A stretch of DNA of 64,000 nt from Pseudomonadota bacterium (GTDB taxonomy: Bacteria; Pseudomonadota; Gammaproteobacteria; Burkholderiales; Burkholderiaceae_C), in NCBI GenBank assembly GCA_020161065.1, contig JAIUPH010000022.1:1-64000 (forward strand), written 5' to 3'. Below are positions 1 to 7,570 of this stretch, piece by piece. The notes beneath the pieces were generated by a model. That model made no database searches, was not told the origin of the DNA, and saw nothing but the letters and a program-made list of their open reading frames with translations. The first letter of the stretch is position 1; every line of letters begins with the position of its first letter. The position numbers and the translations under genes were made by a program.

Positions 1-1
1 A

Positions 2-730
2 GACAAGGCGGGGCAGGAGCAACTCTGGCTGCACGCCCAGAAAGACCAGCTCACCGAAGTCGAGCACGACGAGGACAAGTGGGTCGGCAACGACCGCCGC
101 AAGACCATCGACGGCAACGAGACCAATGTCGTCCACAAGAATCGTACGGAGACGGTCGACCAGAACGAGACCATCACCGTGCACCAGAACCGCACGGAGA
201 CCGTCGACCTCGACGAGACCATCACCATCCACCACAACCGCAGCGAGACGGTGGACCTGAACGAGACCATCTCGATCGGCATCAACCGCACCGAGACGGT
301 GGGCGCCAACGAGACCGTCAGCATCGGGGCCAACCGCAGCGAAAGCGTGGGCGCCAACGAAGAAATCGCCATCGGCGCCAACCGCAGCGTGAGCATCGGC
401 GGCGCCAAGACGGAGACCGTTGCGCTGGCCAAGGCCGAGAGCATCGGGCTGGCCAAGATGCTCAACGTGGGCGCGGCCTATAACGTCAACGTCGGCGGGC
501 TGATGGCCACCCTCGTCGGCGCCCAGCGCTCCGACGTCACCGCGCTGAACCACGACGTGCAGGTGGGCAGCGACCTCGTCATCACGGCGGGCAACTCCAT
601 CACCTTGCAGGTGGGCGAGTCGGTGCTGGTGATGGCCAAGGACGGTGCCATCACCATCAACGGCAAGACCCTCGATGCGGTGGGCTCCAGCCACATCGGG
701 CTGGAGTCCAAGCGCATCGACATCAACTGA
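2..730 (+). CDS. vgrG: VgrG C-terminal part, T6SS spike (5' end outside window)
   Basis: This is the last 242 codons of a type VI secretion spike protein; the reading frame is open to the window edge. After a short lead containing the motif LWLHAQKD, the protein is a run of 8-residue turns pairing as 16-residue units (NRTETV/NETITV alternation) over roughly residues 40-150, typical of the VgrG needle beta-helix. It ends in the VGESVLVMAKDGAITINGKT type tail seen in VgrG proteins. The repeats are also visible in the DNA with a period of 48 bases. The genes that follow (DUF2169, DUF4150, effector) are standard VgrG-linked cargo genes, so this spike probably delivers the downstream toxin. Confidence 0.93.
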   Translation, partial: DKAGQEQLWLHAQKDQLTEVEHDEDKWVGNDRRKTIDGNETNVVHKNRTETVDQNETITVHQNRTETVDLDETITIHHNRSETVDLNETISIGINRTETVGANETVSIGANRSESVGANEEIAIGANRSVSIGGAKTETVALAKAESIGLAKMLNVGAAYNVNVGGLMATLVGAQRSDVTALNHDVQVGSDLVITAGNSITLQVGESVLVMAKDGAITINGKTLDAVGSSHIGLESKRIDIN

Positions 731-748
731 GCCCGCCGCGAGGACTGG

Positions 749-1981
749 ATGGACCGCCCCGCCCATGTGCTGCCCAGCCCGGTGCAGCCCGCGCCGCTGC
801 CCGAGGTGGTCAACCACACGCCCTGGCCGGCTCAGTACTTCCAGCATGTGGACCCGCGCGGCGAGGGCTTTCACGTGCTGGTCTGCCGCATGAGCTACGA
901 CTTGCGCGGCCTGGACCACGAGGGACCTGCGCCGCCCGAGCCGCGCCTGATGGCGCCCGAGGAACAGACGCCGCTGTGCGAGGCCGATCAGTTCCTGGCC
1001 GAGCCCAATGCCAGCTCCACGCTGCAGGAGAGCGACTTTGCGCCCTACAAGCCGCTGTGCGACGTGCTCGTCGTCAACGTCAGCGCCCATGCGCCTGGCG
1101 GCAAGCCGCTGCGGCGCTGGCCGGCTGGCCTGCGCTTCGGGCTTCCGGGGTCGCCTCCGGCCATCGACAAGCGCTTCCACGTCTGCGGCCCGCGCCGCTT
1201 CGAGCGCGGCATCACCGGCTGGCGCCTGGGCGAGCCGCAGGCCGCCGTCGAAGTGCCGCTGGTCTATGAGCTCGCTGCCGGCGGCCCCAACCTCGTGCGG
1301 GCTCGGGACCGGCTCGAAGCCCTGCAGCAAGAGCCCGCCCCCGACGGCGCGCGGCGCCAGGCCGCGGCGCAGCTCCTGAAACACCTGCCGTCGCCCCACT
1401 TGCCCAATCCCATCGGCTGCGGCCTGGCGCCGCAGGATTGGGTGCGCGCACAACAAGCCATCGGCGCCACCGTCAGCGGCGTGCCAGGGCCGCAGATCGA
1501 AGCCTGGCAGCCCCCTTGTCGCGGTCAGGCCGATGACCCGGTCATCGGCTTGGGGCCCATCGGCCGCTGGTGGCATCCGCGGCTGGAACGCGCGGGGACG
1601 CACGATGAAGCCTGGCGTCGTACGCAATGGCCGCGCAGCCCCATGGACCACGACTATCGCTACTGGAACTGCGCGCCCGACGACCAGCAGATCGACTATC
1701 CGCAAGGCGGAGAGGTCCTGGCAATGGGCAACCTGCTGCCGGCGCATGAACTGGTCGCCTTCAAGCTACCGCGCCAATCGATGAGACTTCTGGTGCGGCT
1801 GCACGCCGGGCCGCTGGCGCTGAACGATATGCACATCGACACCATCATCGTCGATGTGGCCGCGGCCACGCTGTCGGTGGTGCGGCGTGCCTGCGTCAGC
1901 GCCAGAGAGCCGGTGCGCAAGCTCGAACTCGGCACCTGGGGCGATGACGCCGAAGTGTCGTTCGGCACCGCGTTGCCGTAG
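749..1981 (+). CDS. DUF2169 domain protein, T6SS-associated chaperone/adaptor
   Basis: A 410-residue protein beginning MDRPAHVLPSP and containing NHTPWPAQYF and HVLVCRMSYDL near the N-terminus, which match the DUF2169 family. Family members sit between vgrG and PAAR-like or toxin genes and are thought to help load PAAR-type effectors on the spike. The gene starts 18 bases after the vgrG stop and is followed 37 bases later by the DUF4150 gene, so all are probably one transcript. No signal peptide is visible, consistent with a cytoplasmic role. The family assignment is firm; the adaptor function is taken from the family and context. Confidence 0.85.
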   Translation: MDRPAHVLPSPVQPAPLPEVVNHTPWPAQYFQHVDPRGEGFHVLVCRMSYDLRGLDHEGPAPPEPRLMAPEEQTPLCEADQFLAEPNASSTLQESDFAPYKPLCDVLVVNVSAHAPGGKPLRRWPAGLRFGLPGSPPAIDKRFHVCGPRRFERGITGWRLGEPQAAVEVPLVYELAAGGPNLVRARDRLEALQQEPAPDGARRQAAAQLLKHLPSPHLPNPIGCGLAPQDWVRAQQAIGATVSGVPGPQIEAWQPPCRGQADDPVIGLGPIGRWWHPRLERAGTHDEAWRRTQWPRSPMDHDYRYWNCAPDDQQIDYPQGGEVLAMGNLLPAHELVAFKLPRQSMRLLVRLHAGPLALNDMHIDTIIVDVAAATLSVVRRACVSAREPVRKLELGTWGDDAEVSFGTALP

Positions 1982-2018
1982 CCGCCGCCTGTTTGATCAC
2001 TCAACGCCGCCACCGATC

Positions 2019-2378
2019 ATGGCCCTCGAACACCTGGTCTCGCGCGATGGACAGTTCGTCGTCGTCTGCCTGACGCCCGACGTGTGCCTGACGCCCGGCA
2101 AAACCGGCTACCCCATTCCCTATCCGATCACCCACAAGCTCGACGAAGCGCGGCAGTGCAGCGCCAACGTCTTCCAGCAGGGCGAGCCGGTCTACCTGGA
2201 CAACGAAAGCTACGTCGACAACGTCCACGGCGACGAGCCGGGCAAGGGCGGCGGCGTCATCAGCCAAGTCAACGTCAAGATCAGCCACAACATCGCCAAG
2301 AGCGCCAACGTCTTCATCAACGGGCGTTCCGCCGTTCGCACGGGCGACGCGATGTGGATGAACTGGAAGAGGCCCTGA
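2019..2378 (+). CDS. DUF4150 PAAR-like protein
   Basis: A 119-residue protein starting MALEHLVSRDGQF. It has the DUF4150 signatures CLTPDVCLTPGKTGYPIPYP at the N-terminal third and INGRSAVRTGDAMWMN at the end. DUF4150 proteins are PAAR-like caps that sharpen the VgrG tip and couple effectors to it. The frame is open further upstream into the DUF2169 gene, but the ATG at 2019 gives the normal family N-terminus. Here the cap is a stand-alone protein followed 23 bases later by the effector gene; in many loci the cap and toxin are fused. Confidence 0.88.
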   Translation: MALEHLVSRDGQFVVVCLTPDVCLTPGKTGYPIPYPITHKLDEARQCSANVFQQGEPVYLDNESYVDNVHGDEPGKGGGVISQVNVKISHNIAKSANVFINGRSAVRTGDAMWMNWKRP

Positions 2379-2401
2379 CGAGCGCGCGCCGGAAAACGCC
2401 G

Positions 2402-3313
2402 ATGGCAACCCGCAAAGCCCGCATCAAGCCCAGCGGTCAGACGCCGCCCGGGCCGCTGGGCAACGCGCCCGGCGTCATCGTGCCCAAGACCGAACCGAAC
2501 CTCTCGGGATCGAGTTCGGCGCCACCGATCCGGACCGAAACCGCCGAGGAAAGTAGCCTGCTGCAGAAGGCTGCCGGGTTGTTGGAGAAGGGCGAGATCA
2601 AGAGGCTCAACGACGCCAAAGGCTGGGTGCAGGGCGGTGTCGACCAGGGCGTGCAGGCGCTGGGCGGCGGCGCGCTGGCCTCCGGCGCAGGCGTCGTCAT
2701 CAAGGGCGCCGTCGAGGTCTTCTTTCCGACCAACATCATCGACTTCGTCCCCTTCGGCAAAGTCGCCAGCGCGGGCGGGAAGGGGGTGAAGCTCGGCGAG
2801 AAGTTGGTGAAGAACACCGCTGAGAAGACCGCCAGGGAAGCTGCAGAGAAGGCTGCGAAGGAAACAGCCGAGCGGCAGACCGCGCAAGCGGCCGCAAAGC
2901 ACGGCAAGCAGGCCGGTGGTAGTGGCGGTGCGTACGGTAAGGGCAAGCAGCAGAAGAAGAGCAAGGATCCGTGCAAACACCCGCGAGACGCTAAGAAGAA
3001 AAAGTATGTCGTCTACAAAGCTGACGAATTTGACGCCAACGGCAATAAGATCGGAACCTATGTGGGCAGAACAAGTGGAGCCCCCGATGAGTCGACGAGG
3101 TCGATTCTGAAGAGAAGAAGATCAAATCACCACCGTAAAGGACTGGGAACTTTGGAAGAACTATTTGAAACGGATTCCTACGCAGGCGTCCGCGGTGCCG
3201 AGCAGATCCTCAAAGACCAGCACTCTACGTCGAAGCAGACTGAGCCAATCAGCGACAGGAACAAGCGCAAGCAGGATTACCTCGATTGCGCACAAAGCAA
3301 GGGTGCCAAATGA
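2402..3313 (+). CDS. Probable T6SS effector with C-terminal GIY-YIG nuclease toxin domain
   Basis: A 303-residue protein. The first 100 residues are low-complexity and contain a possible amphipathic or membrane-interacting stretch (GALASGAGVVIKGAVEVFF). Residues 125-180 are Lys/Ala/Glu rich and probably coiled. The last 100 residues carry the pattern of GIY-YIG (URI-type) polymorphic toxins: YVVYKA then YVGRTSG (the GIY and YIG strands), the arginine-rich ILKRRRSNHH, RGAEQIL with the likely metal-binding Glu, and a DRNKRKQDYLD tail. The toxin end is less GC-rich than its surroundings, suggesting acquisition of the tip. The stop codon overlaps the next start (ATGA), typical of a toxin-immunity pair. 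Nuclease activity is inferred from motifs only. Confidence 0.75.
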   Translation: MATRKARIKPSGQTPPGPLGNAPGVIVPKTEPNLSGSSSAPPIRTETAEESSLLQKAAGLLEKGEIKRLNDAKGWVQGGVDQGVQALGGGALASGAGVVIKGAVEVFFPTNIIDFVPFGKVASAGGKGVKLGEKLVKNTAEKTAREAAEKAAKETAERQTAQAAAKHGKQAGGSGGAYGKGKQQKKSKDPCKHPRDAKKKKYVVYKADEFDANGNKIGTYVGRTSGAPDESTRSILKRRRSNHHRKGLGTLEELFETDSYAGVRGAEQILKDQHSTSKQTEPISDRNKRKQDYLDCAQSKGAK

Positions 3314-3804
3314 CTACTAAGAAATTCAGATGGCCGCATGGCAAGAATTACCCGCCGGGCGCCATCGTGGAGATCCCGCTGCCTGACGGCCAACTCTGCT
3401 ATGCAAAGATCCTGGCTGACGGCGATCTGGCCATACTTAATGTTCTGACGAGCGTCAGACCCAAGGTGCGGGAATTCTTGGGTGCACGCATTTCGTTCTA
3501 TCAATGTATCGGCAACCACATCCTGAAAACCAGTGGTTGGCCCGTCGTCGATATTCAGCCGCTGTCTCCTGCCGAGCAATCCATTCCGCCCATGGCGACG
3601 TGCTATGTACGTGATGCCAATGCTTGGACAATGGGCGGTGTTCCCTATTATACCCACCAAGGCGTCAAGCATCAGATGACGTTTGAACAGGCAGAAGGAA
3701 TGAACATCTGGTCAGTTGCCATCTCTAGTGAAGCGCTCATTCGAGTCATCGTCGATCGACTCGTGAAGGGCAATCACGAAAATTACAAGGTGCGTTCGAC
3801 ATGA
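3310..3804 (+). CDS. Imm26-like immunity protein, likely cognate to the GIY-YIG effector
   Basis: A 164-residue cytoplasmic protein whose ATG overlaps the effector stop. The N-terminal motif YPPGAIVEIPLPDG followed by YAKIL resembles the Imm26 immunity family, which begins with a P-G-D-x-(F/V)-x-I-P-L-x-D-G strand pair. Position directly behind the toxin and low GC relative to neighbours support the immunity role. Its stop overlaps the next ATG by four bases, so the whole group is translationally coupled. The Imm26 assignment rests on pattern recognition; the immunity role would hold by context even if the family is different. Confidence 0.65.
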   Translation: MTTKKFRWPHGKNYPPGAIVEIPLPDGQLCYAKILADGDLAILNVLTSVRPKVREFLGARISFYQCIGNHILKTSGWPVVDIQPLSPAEQSIPPMATCYVRDANAWTMGGVPYYTHQGVKHQMTFEQAEGMNIWSVAISSEALIRVIVDRLVKGNHENYKVRST

Positions 3805-4253
3805 GCATCTGGGGATCGAATTTCGAAGACAACGACGACGCGGCCGACTGGCTTTCGGACTTTTTGGACGAACCATCCATCGCATCCTTGAATGACGCCT
3901 TCGACGAGGTGCTTGCGCATGGCGAGCAGGACTACGTCGAAGTGACCGAAGGCGCTGCGGCCTTGGCCGCGGCCGCAATCACCGCGTCGATCTTCGATGG
4001 AACTGCCACCGAACTGGTGGTGGACGAAGAAGCAGTCGCCGACCTAAAGGCGCAGGCTCGCAAGTTGGCAAAAGGCGCCCGTCGCAGCCTCGTCGAGCGG
4101 GCCTTGAGCTGCGTCGACGCCGTTGGCGCCACGCGCAGATCCGAACTGCGGCAGCTCATCTCGGAGCGCCTGGATTGGTCGGCCGAGTGGACGAGCCGCG
4201 TTGCCGCTTTGCACGATCGTCTGCATCTGCTTGTCCAGACGGTCGCGGGTTGA
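3801..4253 (+). CDS. DUF4259 domain protein, probable second immunity gene
   Basis: A 150-residue protein starting MSIWGSNFEDNDDAADWLSD; the short aromatic start followed by F-(E/D)-N-D-D-A-x-D-W is the hallmark of DUF4259. The middle is Ala-rich and helical (EGAAALAAAAITASIFDG), and no membrane segment is evident. DUF4259 proteins are often found among immunity genes of polymorphic toxin loci. It overlaps the preceding gene by four bases, so it is coupled to it. It may protect against another toxin and be carried here as an orphan; the family call is confident, the role is inferred. Confidence 0.75.
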   Translation: MSIWGSNFEDNDDAADWLSDFLDEPSIASLNDAFDEVLAHGEQDYVEVTEGAAALAAAAITASIFDGTATELVVDEEAVADLKAQARKLAKGARRSLVERALSCVDAVGATRRSELRQLISERLDWSAEWTSRVAALHDRLHLLVQTVAG

Positions 4254-4618
4254 ATACCGCTGCGACAGGCGCGGCCTGTACGAACTACGCCGGTCAAGGC
4301 ATCAAGGGCGTCAACTGGCTGACCTTCCTGCACCCCAACTTCGTGCAGCGCATGGGCGGACGTGCGGCTCTTGGCGCGGCGCTGGATCTGCCCGGCGTGG
4401 AGGTGCTGGACCTGCCCAGCGGCCTGATGATCCAGGCGGGGCCGGCGCCCGAGATCGGCGACACCAACGCACAGCAGGACTGCCCCTATTACCACCAGGT
4501 GGGGCGCGTACTGGCGCCGATCCGGGACAAGAAATTCCCAGGGCTCTTCGGTCCGCCAGGCAGCACGATGTCAGACGCCGAGACGACACGCGAATGGCTG
4601 TCGCGCTTCGACCACTGA
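4254..4618 (+). pseudogene. C-terminal remnant of a DUF3396 immunity gene
   Basis: The frame ending at 4616-4618 encodes AGQGIKGVNWLTFLHPNF through RDKKFPGLFG and WLSRFDH, the C-terminal third of a DUF3396 protein. The remaining two thirds are absent: upstream the frame runs into the unrelated DUF4259 gene. A TTG at 4250 overlapping the DUF4259 stop could start a protein of about 122 residues, but no family-like N-terminus exists. The block from 4287 to 4537 aligns without gaps to 5290-5540 in the next gene, with about 34 mismatches in 250 bases by eye, largely synonymous. It is best read as a decayed copy left by replacement of an older immunity module. Confidence 0.75.
4287..4540 (+). repeat. 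Direct repeat copy 1 (DUF3396 C-terminal block)
   Basis: Ungapped near-duplicate of 5290-5540 at a fixed offset of 1003 bases. Both copies encode the GQGIKGVNWLTFLHPNF and PAPEIGDTNAQQDCPYY segments. The divergence is too great for a recent tandem duplication, but identity is enough to permit homologous recombination between the two copies. Confidence 0.85.
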
Positions 4619-4646
4619 TCGGCGCAAACGCAGTTCACCCGTCCTG

Positions 4647-5620
4647 ATGACGTTCGACACGAAGGCAAGCAACTTCAAAGCTCGGTATTCCTTCATCGAG
4701 CCGTTTCACGTCTATCCGAGCCGCGACATCACCAAGCAGCAGATTCACGAACTCGAGTACATCAAGCTGTGTTTCGTGCTTCACCTGTACTGGATCGGCC
4801 CGCTGGCCGAGCATGCGCCGGGCCTGTTGAAGTACTTCGACATCATCTGGCCCAACATCGCGCCGCACGTGACGCATTTCAGAGACAACAAGAAGCGCGG
4901 CGTACCAGGCAAGTTCAAGAAAGAAGGGCAGATCCTGCGTTCGTGGCTGGAAGACCCCGCCAATGCGCCCAAGGCAATGGCGTTGATGGACATCTTCAAG
5001 AAGACCTGGGATCCGGAAGCGACGGACGTTCGCTTGAATTTTGAAGGACAGGATTTCATCGGCGGCGGCGGTGTCGAGTTGTACCTTCCCGCAGAGTGGG
5101 CAGAGTCTCAGCCAGCGCAGATGCGCGATCTCTGCGCACAATTGGCGGGGAGGTTTGAGTTCTGCAGCGGCATCGCTGGCTTTGGCCTGTGCAGGGGAAA
5201 GGACTACGGCTATACCGCCTCTAAGCCGCACCTATACGGACTGAGCAGGCATCACGTCGGCCTAGATATCTATCCAGGGCTATCCCACCACGCCGGCCAG
5301 GGCATCAAAGGCGTCAACTGGCTGACCTTCCTGCATCCCAACTTTGTCCAGCGAATGGGTGGCCGCGCGGCCTTGGGCGCAGCGCTGAGCCTGCCCGGCG
5401 TGGAAATAACCGATCTGCCCAACGGCCTGATGATCCAGGCCGGCCCGGCTCCCGAGATCGGCGACACCAACGCGCAGCAGGACTGCCCTTACTACCAACA
5501 GGTGGGGCGCGTGCTGGCGCCGATCCGGGACAAGAAGTCCCGGCTGACCTTCCGCCGGCGGGCAGCTATAGCGCCGACCGTGAAACATCCGATCAGTGGT
5601 TGTCCCGCTTCGACGACTGA
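4647..5620 (+). pseudogene. DUF3396 (type VI immunity family) gene with a one-base frameshift near its 3' end
   Basis: The frame from the ATG at 4647 encodes a DUF3396 protein: N-terminal half with FVLHLYWIG and LRSWLEDPANAPKAM, then LYLPAEWAE, HVGLDIYPG and the C-terminal block GQGIKGVNWLTFLHPNF. After DKK at 5532-5537 the frame departs from the family and runs on to 6059 through the next gene. In the +1 frame the lost end reappears as YSADRETSDQWLSRFDD and stops at 5618-5620. The sister copy reads AAATTC where this copy reads AAGTCC, so restoring one T near 5538 gives DKKFPADLPPAG and rejoins the frames. This is either a real inactivating deletion or a one-base sequence error. Confidence 0.8.
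5290..5540 (+). repeat. Direct repeat copy 2 (DUF3396 C-terminal block)
   Basis: Partner of 4287-4540, lying inside the longer DUF3396 gene. The homology ends about where the apparent one-base loss occurs. Confidence 0.85.
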
Positions 5621-5665
5621 CCGCCGCAGCCGCATCCCCCTATCGACAACGACCCGGAATCCTCC

Positions 5666-6409
5666 ATGCCCCCTCGGCTCGCGTCCAAGCTCATGGCCTT
5701 GCCACTGCCGGCAGACGACCGCGGCAGCCCGTGGCGAGGTTCGCTGCTGCTGCAAGGCGCCGACGATGGCGCGGAGTTCGACGCCACCGCCGAACTGTTG
5801 TCCTACTTCGTGCGCTTCGCGGCCACGGGCGCTTTCGGCGCCGGCAGCATCGCCATCGACGTTCGACGCCGGCGCGGACGGCTGCAGGCCGAGGTGGCGG
5901 CTTCGGGTCTGCACCCCGGCACCTGGCGCGTGCTGGTGCAGATGCTGGCGCATTGCCGCCAGATGGAGCCCTATGACGACTTCGCGCTGCAGGCCCTTGA
6001 CCAGGCCTCCGGCTGGCACGCCGACCGGCGCCTGCTGCTGCAGCCCTATCCGACGCTGATGGCGCCGCCGGCGGGCGTGGAACTGGCGCTGGACGAGGAC
6101 GCGCTGACCGGCGACAGCCTGGACCTGCGCCTGACGAGTGCGCGCAAGCTCGGCTCGGCCGAGGTCAAGGCCTTCGGCGAGCGCGTCAAGGACTGGGGAT
6201 CGCTGGCCTACACCGGCGGCTTCACGGCCGTCGACCAGGCGATCGACGAGCCGCTGCTCGACCAGCCCAGCACCTCGCGCGCCGGTCCCCAGGCGATCGA
6301 CGTGGTGGTGAGCCAGCTGGCAGCGCCGGCCGAGGCCTGGTGCTCGCTGGTCAACCTGGGCCTGGCGATGGCTTCGCGCCTGGGCCTCGTGCGCATCGAG
6401 GCGGCGTGA
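5666..6409 (+). CDS. Uncharacterised T6SS-linked protein
   Basis: A 247-residue protein that I do not recognise. It begins MPPRLASKLMALPLPADD and contains RGSLLLQGADDGAEFD, WRVLVQMLAHCRQMEPYDDF and VKDWGSLAYTGGF; it looks like a soluble alpha/beta protein with no signal peptide or membrane segment. Its last codons overlap the GTG start of the next gene (GTGA), so the two are coupled. Placement between a T6SS cargo module and a ketosynthase-like gene suggests an accessory role in spike or effector assembly. That role is inference only. The start at 5666 lies inside the run-on frame of the frameshifted DUF3396 gene, which is an artefact of that frameshift. Confidence 0.7.
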   Translation: MPPRLASKLMALPLPADDRGSPWRGSLLLQGADDGAEFDATAELLSYFVRFAATGAFGAGSIAIDVRRRRGRLQAEVAASGLHPGTWRVLVQMLAHCRQMEPYDDFALQALDQASGWHADRRLLLQPYPTLMAPPAGVELALDEDALTGDSLDLRLTSARKLGSAEVKAFGERVKDWGSLAYTGGFTAVDQAIDEPLLDQPSTSRAGPQAIDVVVSQLAAPAEAWCSLVNLGLAMASRLGLVRIEAA

Positions 6410-7461
6410 GCGGCACGGCGCCAGCGTCCGGCGCGAGCATCGCGGCGGCCGGCTGCGTCTTTGCCAGCGGACCCGGCCTCGCGCTGGCCCGCATCGCGCT
6501 GGTCACCGGCACTTCGCTGCACCGGCGGCACCCTTTTTTCGTCGATCGCTGCGGCGAGGCGGTGCCGGTGTCGTACTTCCCCCGACAGCCGGGCACCGAT
6601 GAACTGCAACCCTGGGTGGTGCTGGCTCGGTCGGCCTTGCTGGACCTGCAGGCGCAGTTGCCGCCGCCGGCAGCCGCGGCCTGCCCGGGCGGCCGCCTGA
6701 TGCTGGTGTTGCCGCCCGCCGGGCGCCCCGGCGTGCCCGGACAGTTGGCCGAACGGCTGTGCGATGCCTTGCGGCATCGAGGCCTGGCCTTCGAGTCCGT
6801 CGAGGTCCTGGAAGGCGGTCACGCCGCGGCAGTCTTCGCCGTCGAGCGCGCGGCGCGGTCGCTAGGCACGGCGGGCGTGACGGTGCTCGCGGTCGACTCC
6901 TGGCTGCACGCCAAAGCTTTGCGCTGGCTGGAGTCGCAAGACCTGCTGCACGGCGCCGGCAAGCCTTACGGTGGCGCGGTGCACCGCAACCCTTACGGAC
7001 GCATTCCCGGCGAAGCGGCCGCCGCCGTGTTGCTGAGCCAGCAGCCCGGCGGCTGGTGCAGGCTCGTCGGCCTCGGCCTGGCCGACGAGCCCGTGCTGCG
7101 TACCGACGCGCGCCCCTGCACGGGGCAGGGCTGGACGCAGGCGGCGCAACAAGCCTTGCAGCATCTGCCGGCCGGCCGGAGCGTCGCCCGCGTCTTCTGC
7201 GACCTCAATGGCGAGCCTTATCGCGCCGACTCGTTCGGATTCACCTGCCTGCGTGTGGCCGATCGGCTGGCGCCGGGCTGGCAGCCGGTCACGCCGGCCC
7301 TGGTCAGCGGCGACGTGGGCTGCGCGACCTCGCTGCTGCAGATGGCGCTGTCGGCCGGCAGCCTGCGCCGGGCGGACACCGAGCCGCCGATCCCCGAGGC
7401 GCACCTGCTGCTGGCGAGTTCGGACGACCGCCTGCGCAGCGCGGTGGTGCTGGAGCGCTGA
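6406..7461 (+). CDS. Thiolase/ketoacyl-synthase-fold protein, T6SS-associated, probably non-catalytic
   Basis: A 351-residue protein using GTG at 6406, which overlaps the preceding stop. It resembles beta-ketoacyl-ACP synthases in fold: a central segment VLAVDSWLHAKALRWLE followed by NPYGRIPGEAAAAVLL, and a later CDLNGEPYRADSFGF that resembles the second half of KAS enzymes. The usual active-site cysteine in its Ala-rich loop and the paired histidines are not apparent. Proteins of this kind occur in some T6SS clusters with DUF2169 and PAAR genes, with no established role. A catalytic acyl transfer role therefore seems unlikely; a structural or chaperone role is possible. Confidence 0.6.
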   Translation: MSGTAPASGASIAAAGCVFASGPGLALARIALVTGTSLHRRHPFFVDRCGEAVPVSYFPRQPGTDELQPWVVLARSALLDLQAQLPPPAAAACPGGRLMLVLPPAGRPGVPGQLAERLCDALRHRGLAFESVEVLEGGHAAAVFAVERAARSLGTAGVTVLAVDSWLHAKALRWLESQDLLHGAGKPYGGAVHRNPYGRIPGEAAAAVLLSQQPGGWCRLVGLGLADEPVLRTDARPCTGQGWTQAAQQALQHLPAGRSVARVFCDLNGEPYRADSFGFTCLRVADRLAPGWQPVTPALVSGDVGCATSLLQMALSAGSLRRADTEPPIPEAHLLLASSDDRLRSAVVLER

Positions 7462-7519
7462 GCGCGGCGTCGCGGCTCAGGATCGGCCCGGGCTTGCCAG
7501 CCGCCGCCGCACCAGCTAG

Positions 7520-7531
7520 ATTGTCGACAAT
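7520..7531. promoter_or_regulatory. Perfect palindrome, likely GntR operator
   Basis: ATTGTCGACAAT is a perfect 12-bp palindrome 39 bases upstream of the GntR-family start codon. FCD-type GntR regulators commonly bind TTGT-N2-ACAA type sites, so this is a probable autoregulatory operator that also controls the downstream transport operon. Confidence 0.65.
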
Positions 7532-7570
7532 CGATCATCGAGCCCACACGGCGCACCGCGCCCCTTCCCG

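Noticed and set aside
79-483. Plus-strand frame rich in Arg/His/Gln over the vgrG tail
   Set aside because: It is the repeat DNA of vgrG read in another frame.
4647-6059. A 470-residue product reading through the DUF3396 gene into the next gene
   Set aside because: The last 170 residues are a frame-shifted reading of the gene at 5666 and lack family similarity; the true C-terminus is in the +1 frame ending at 5620.
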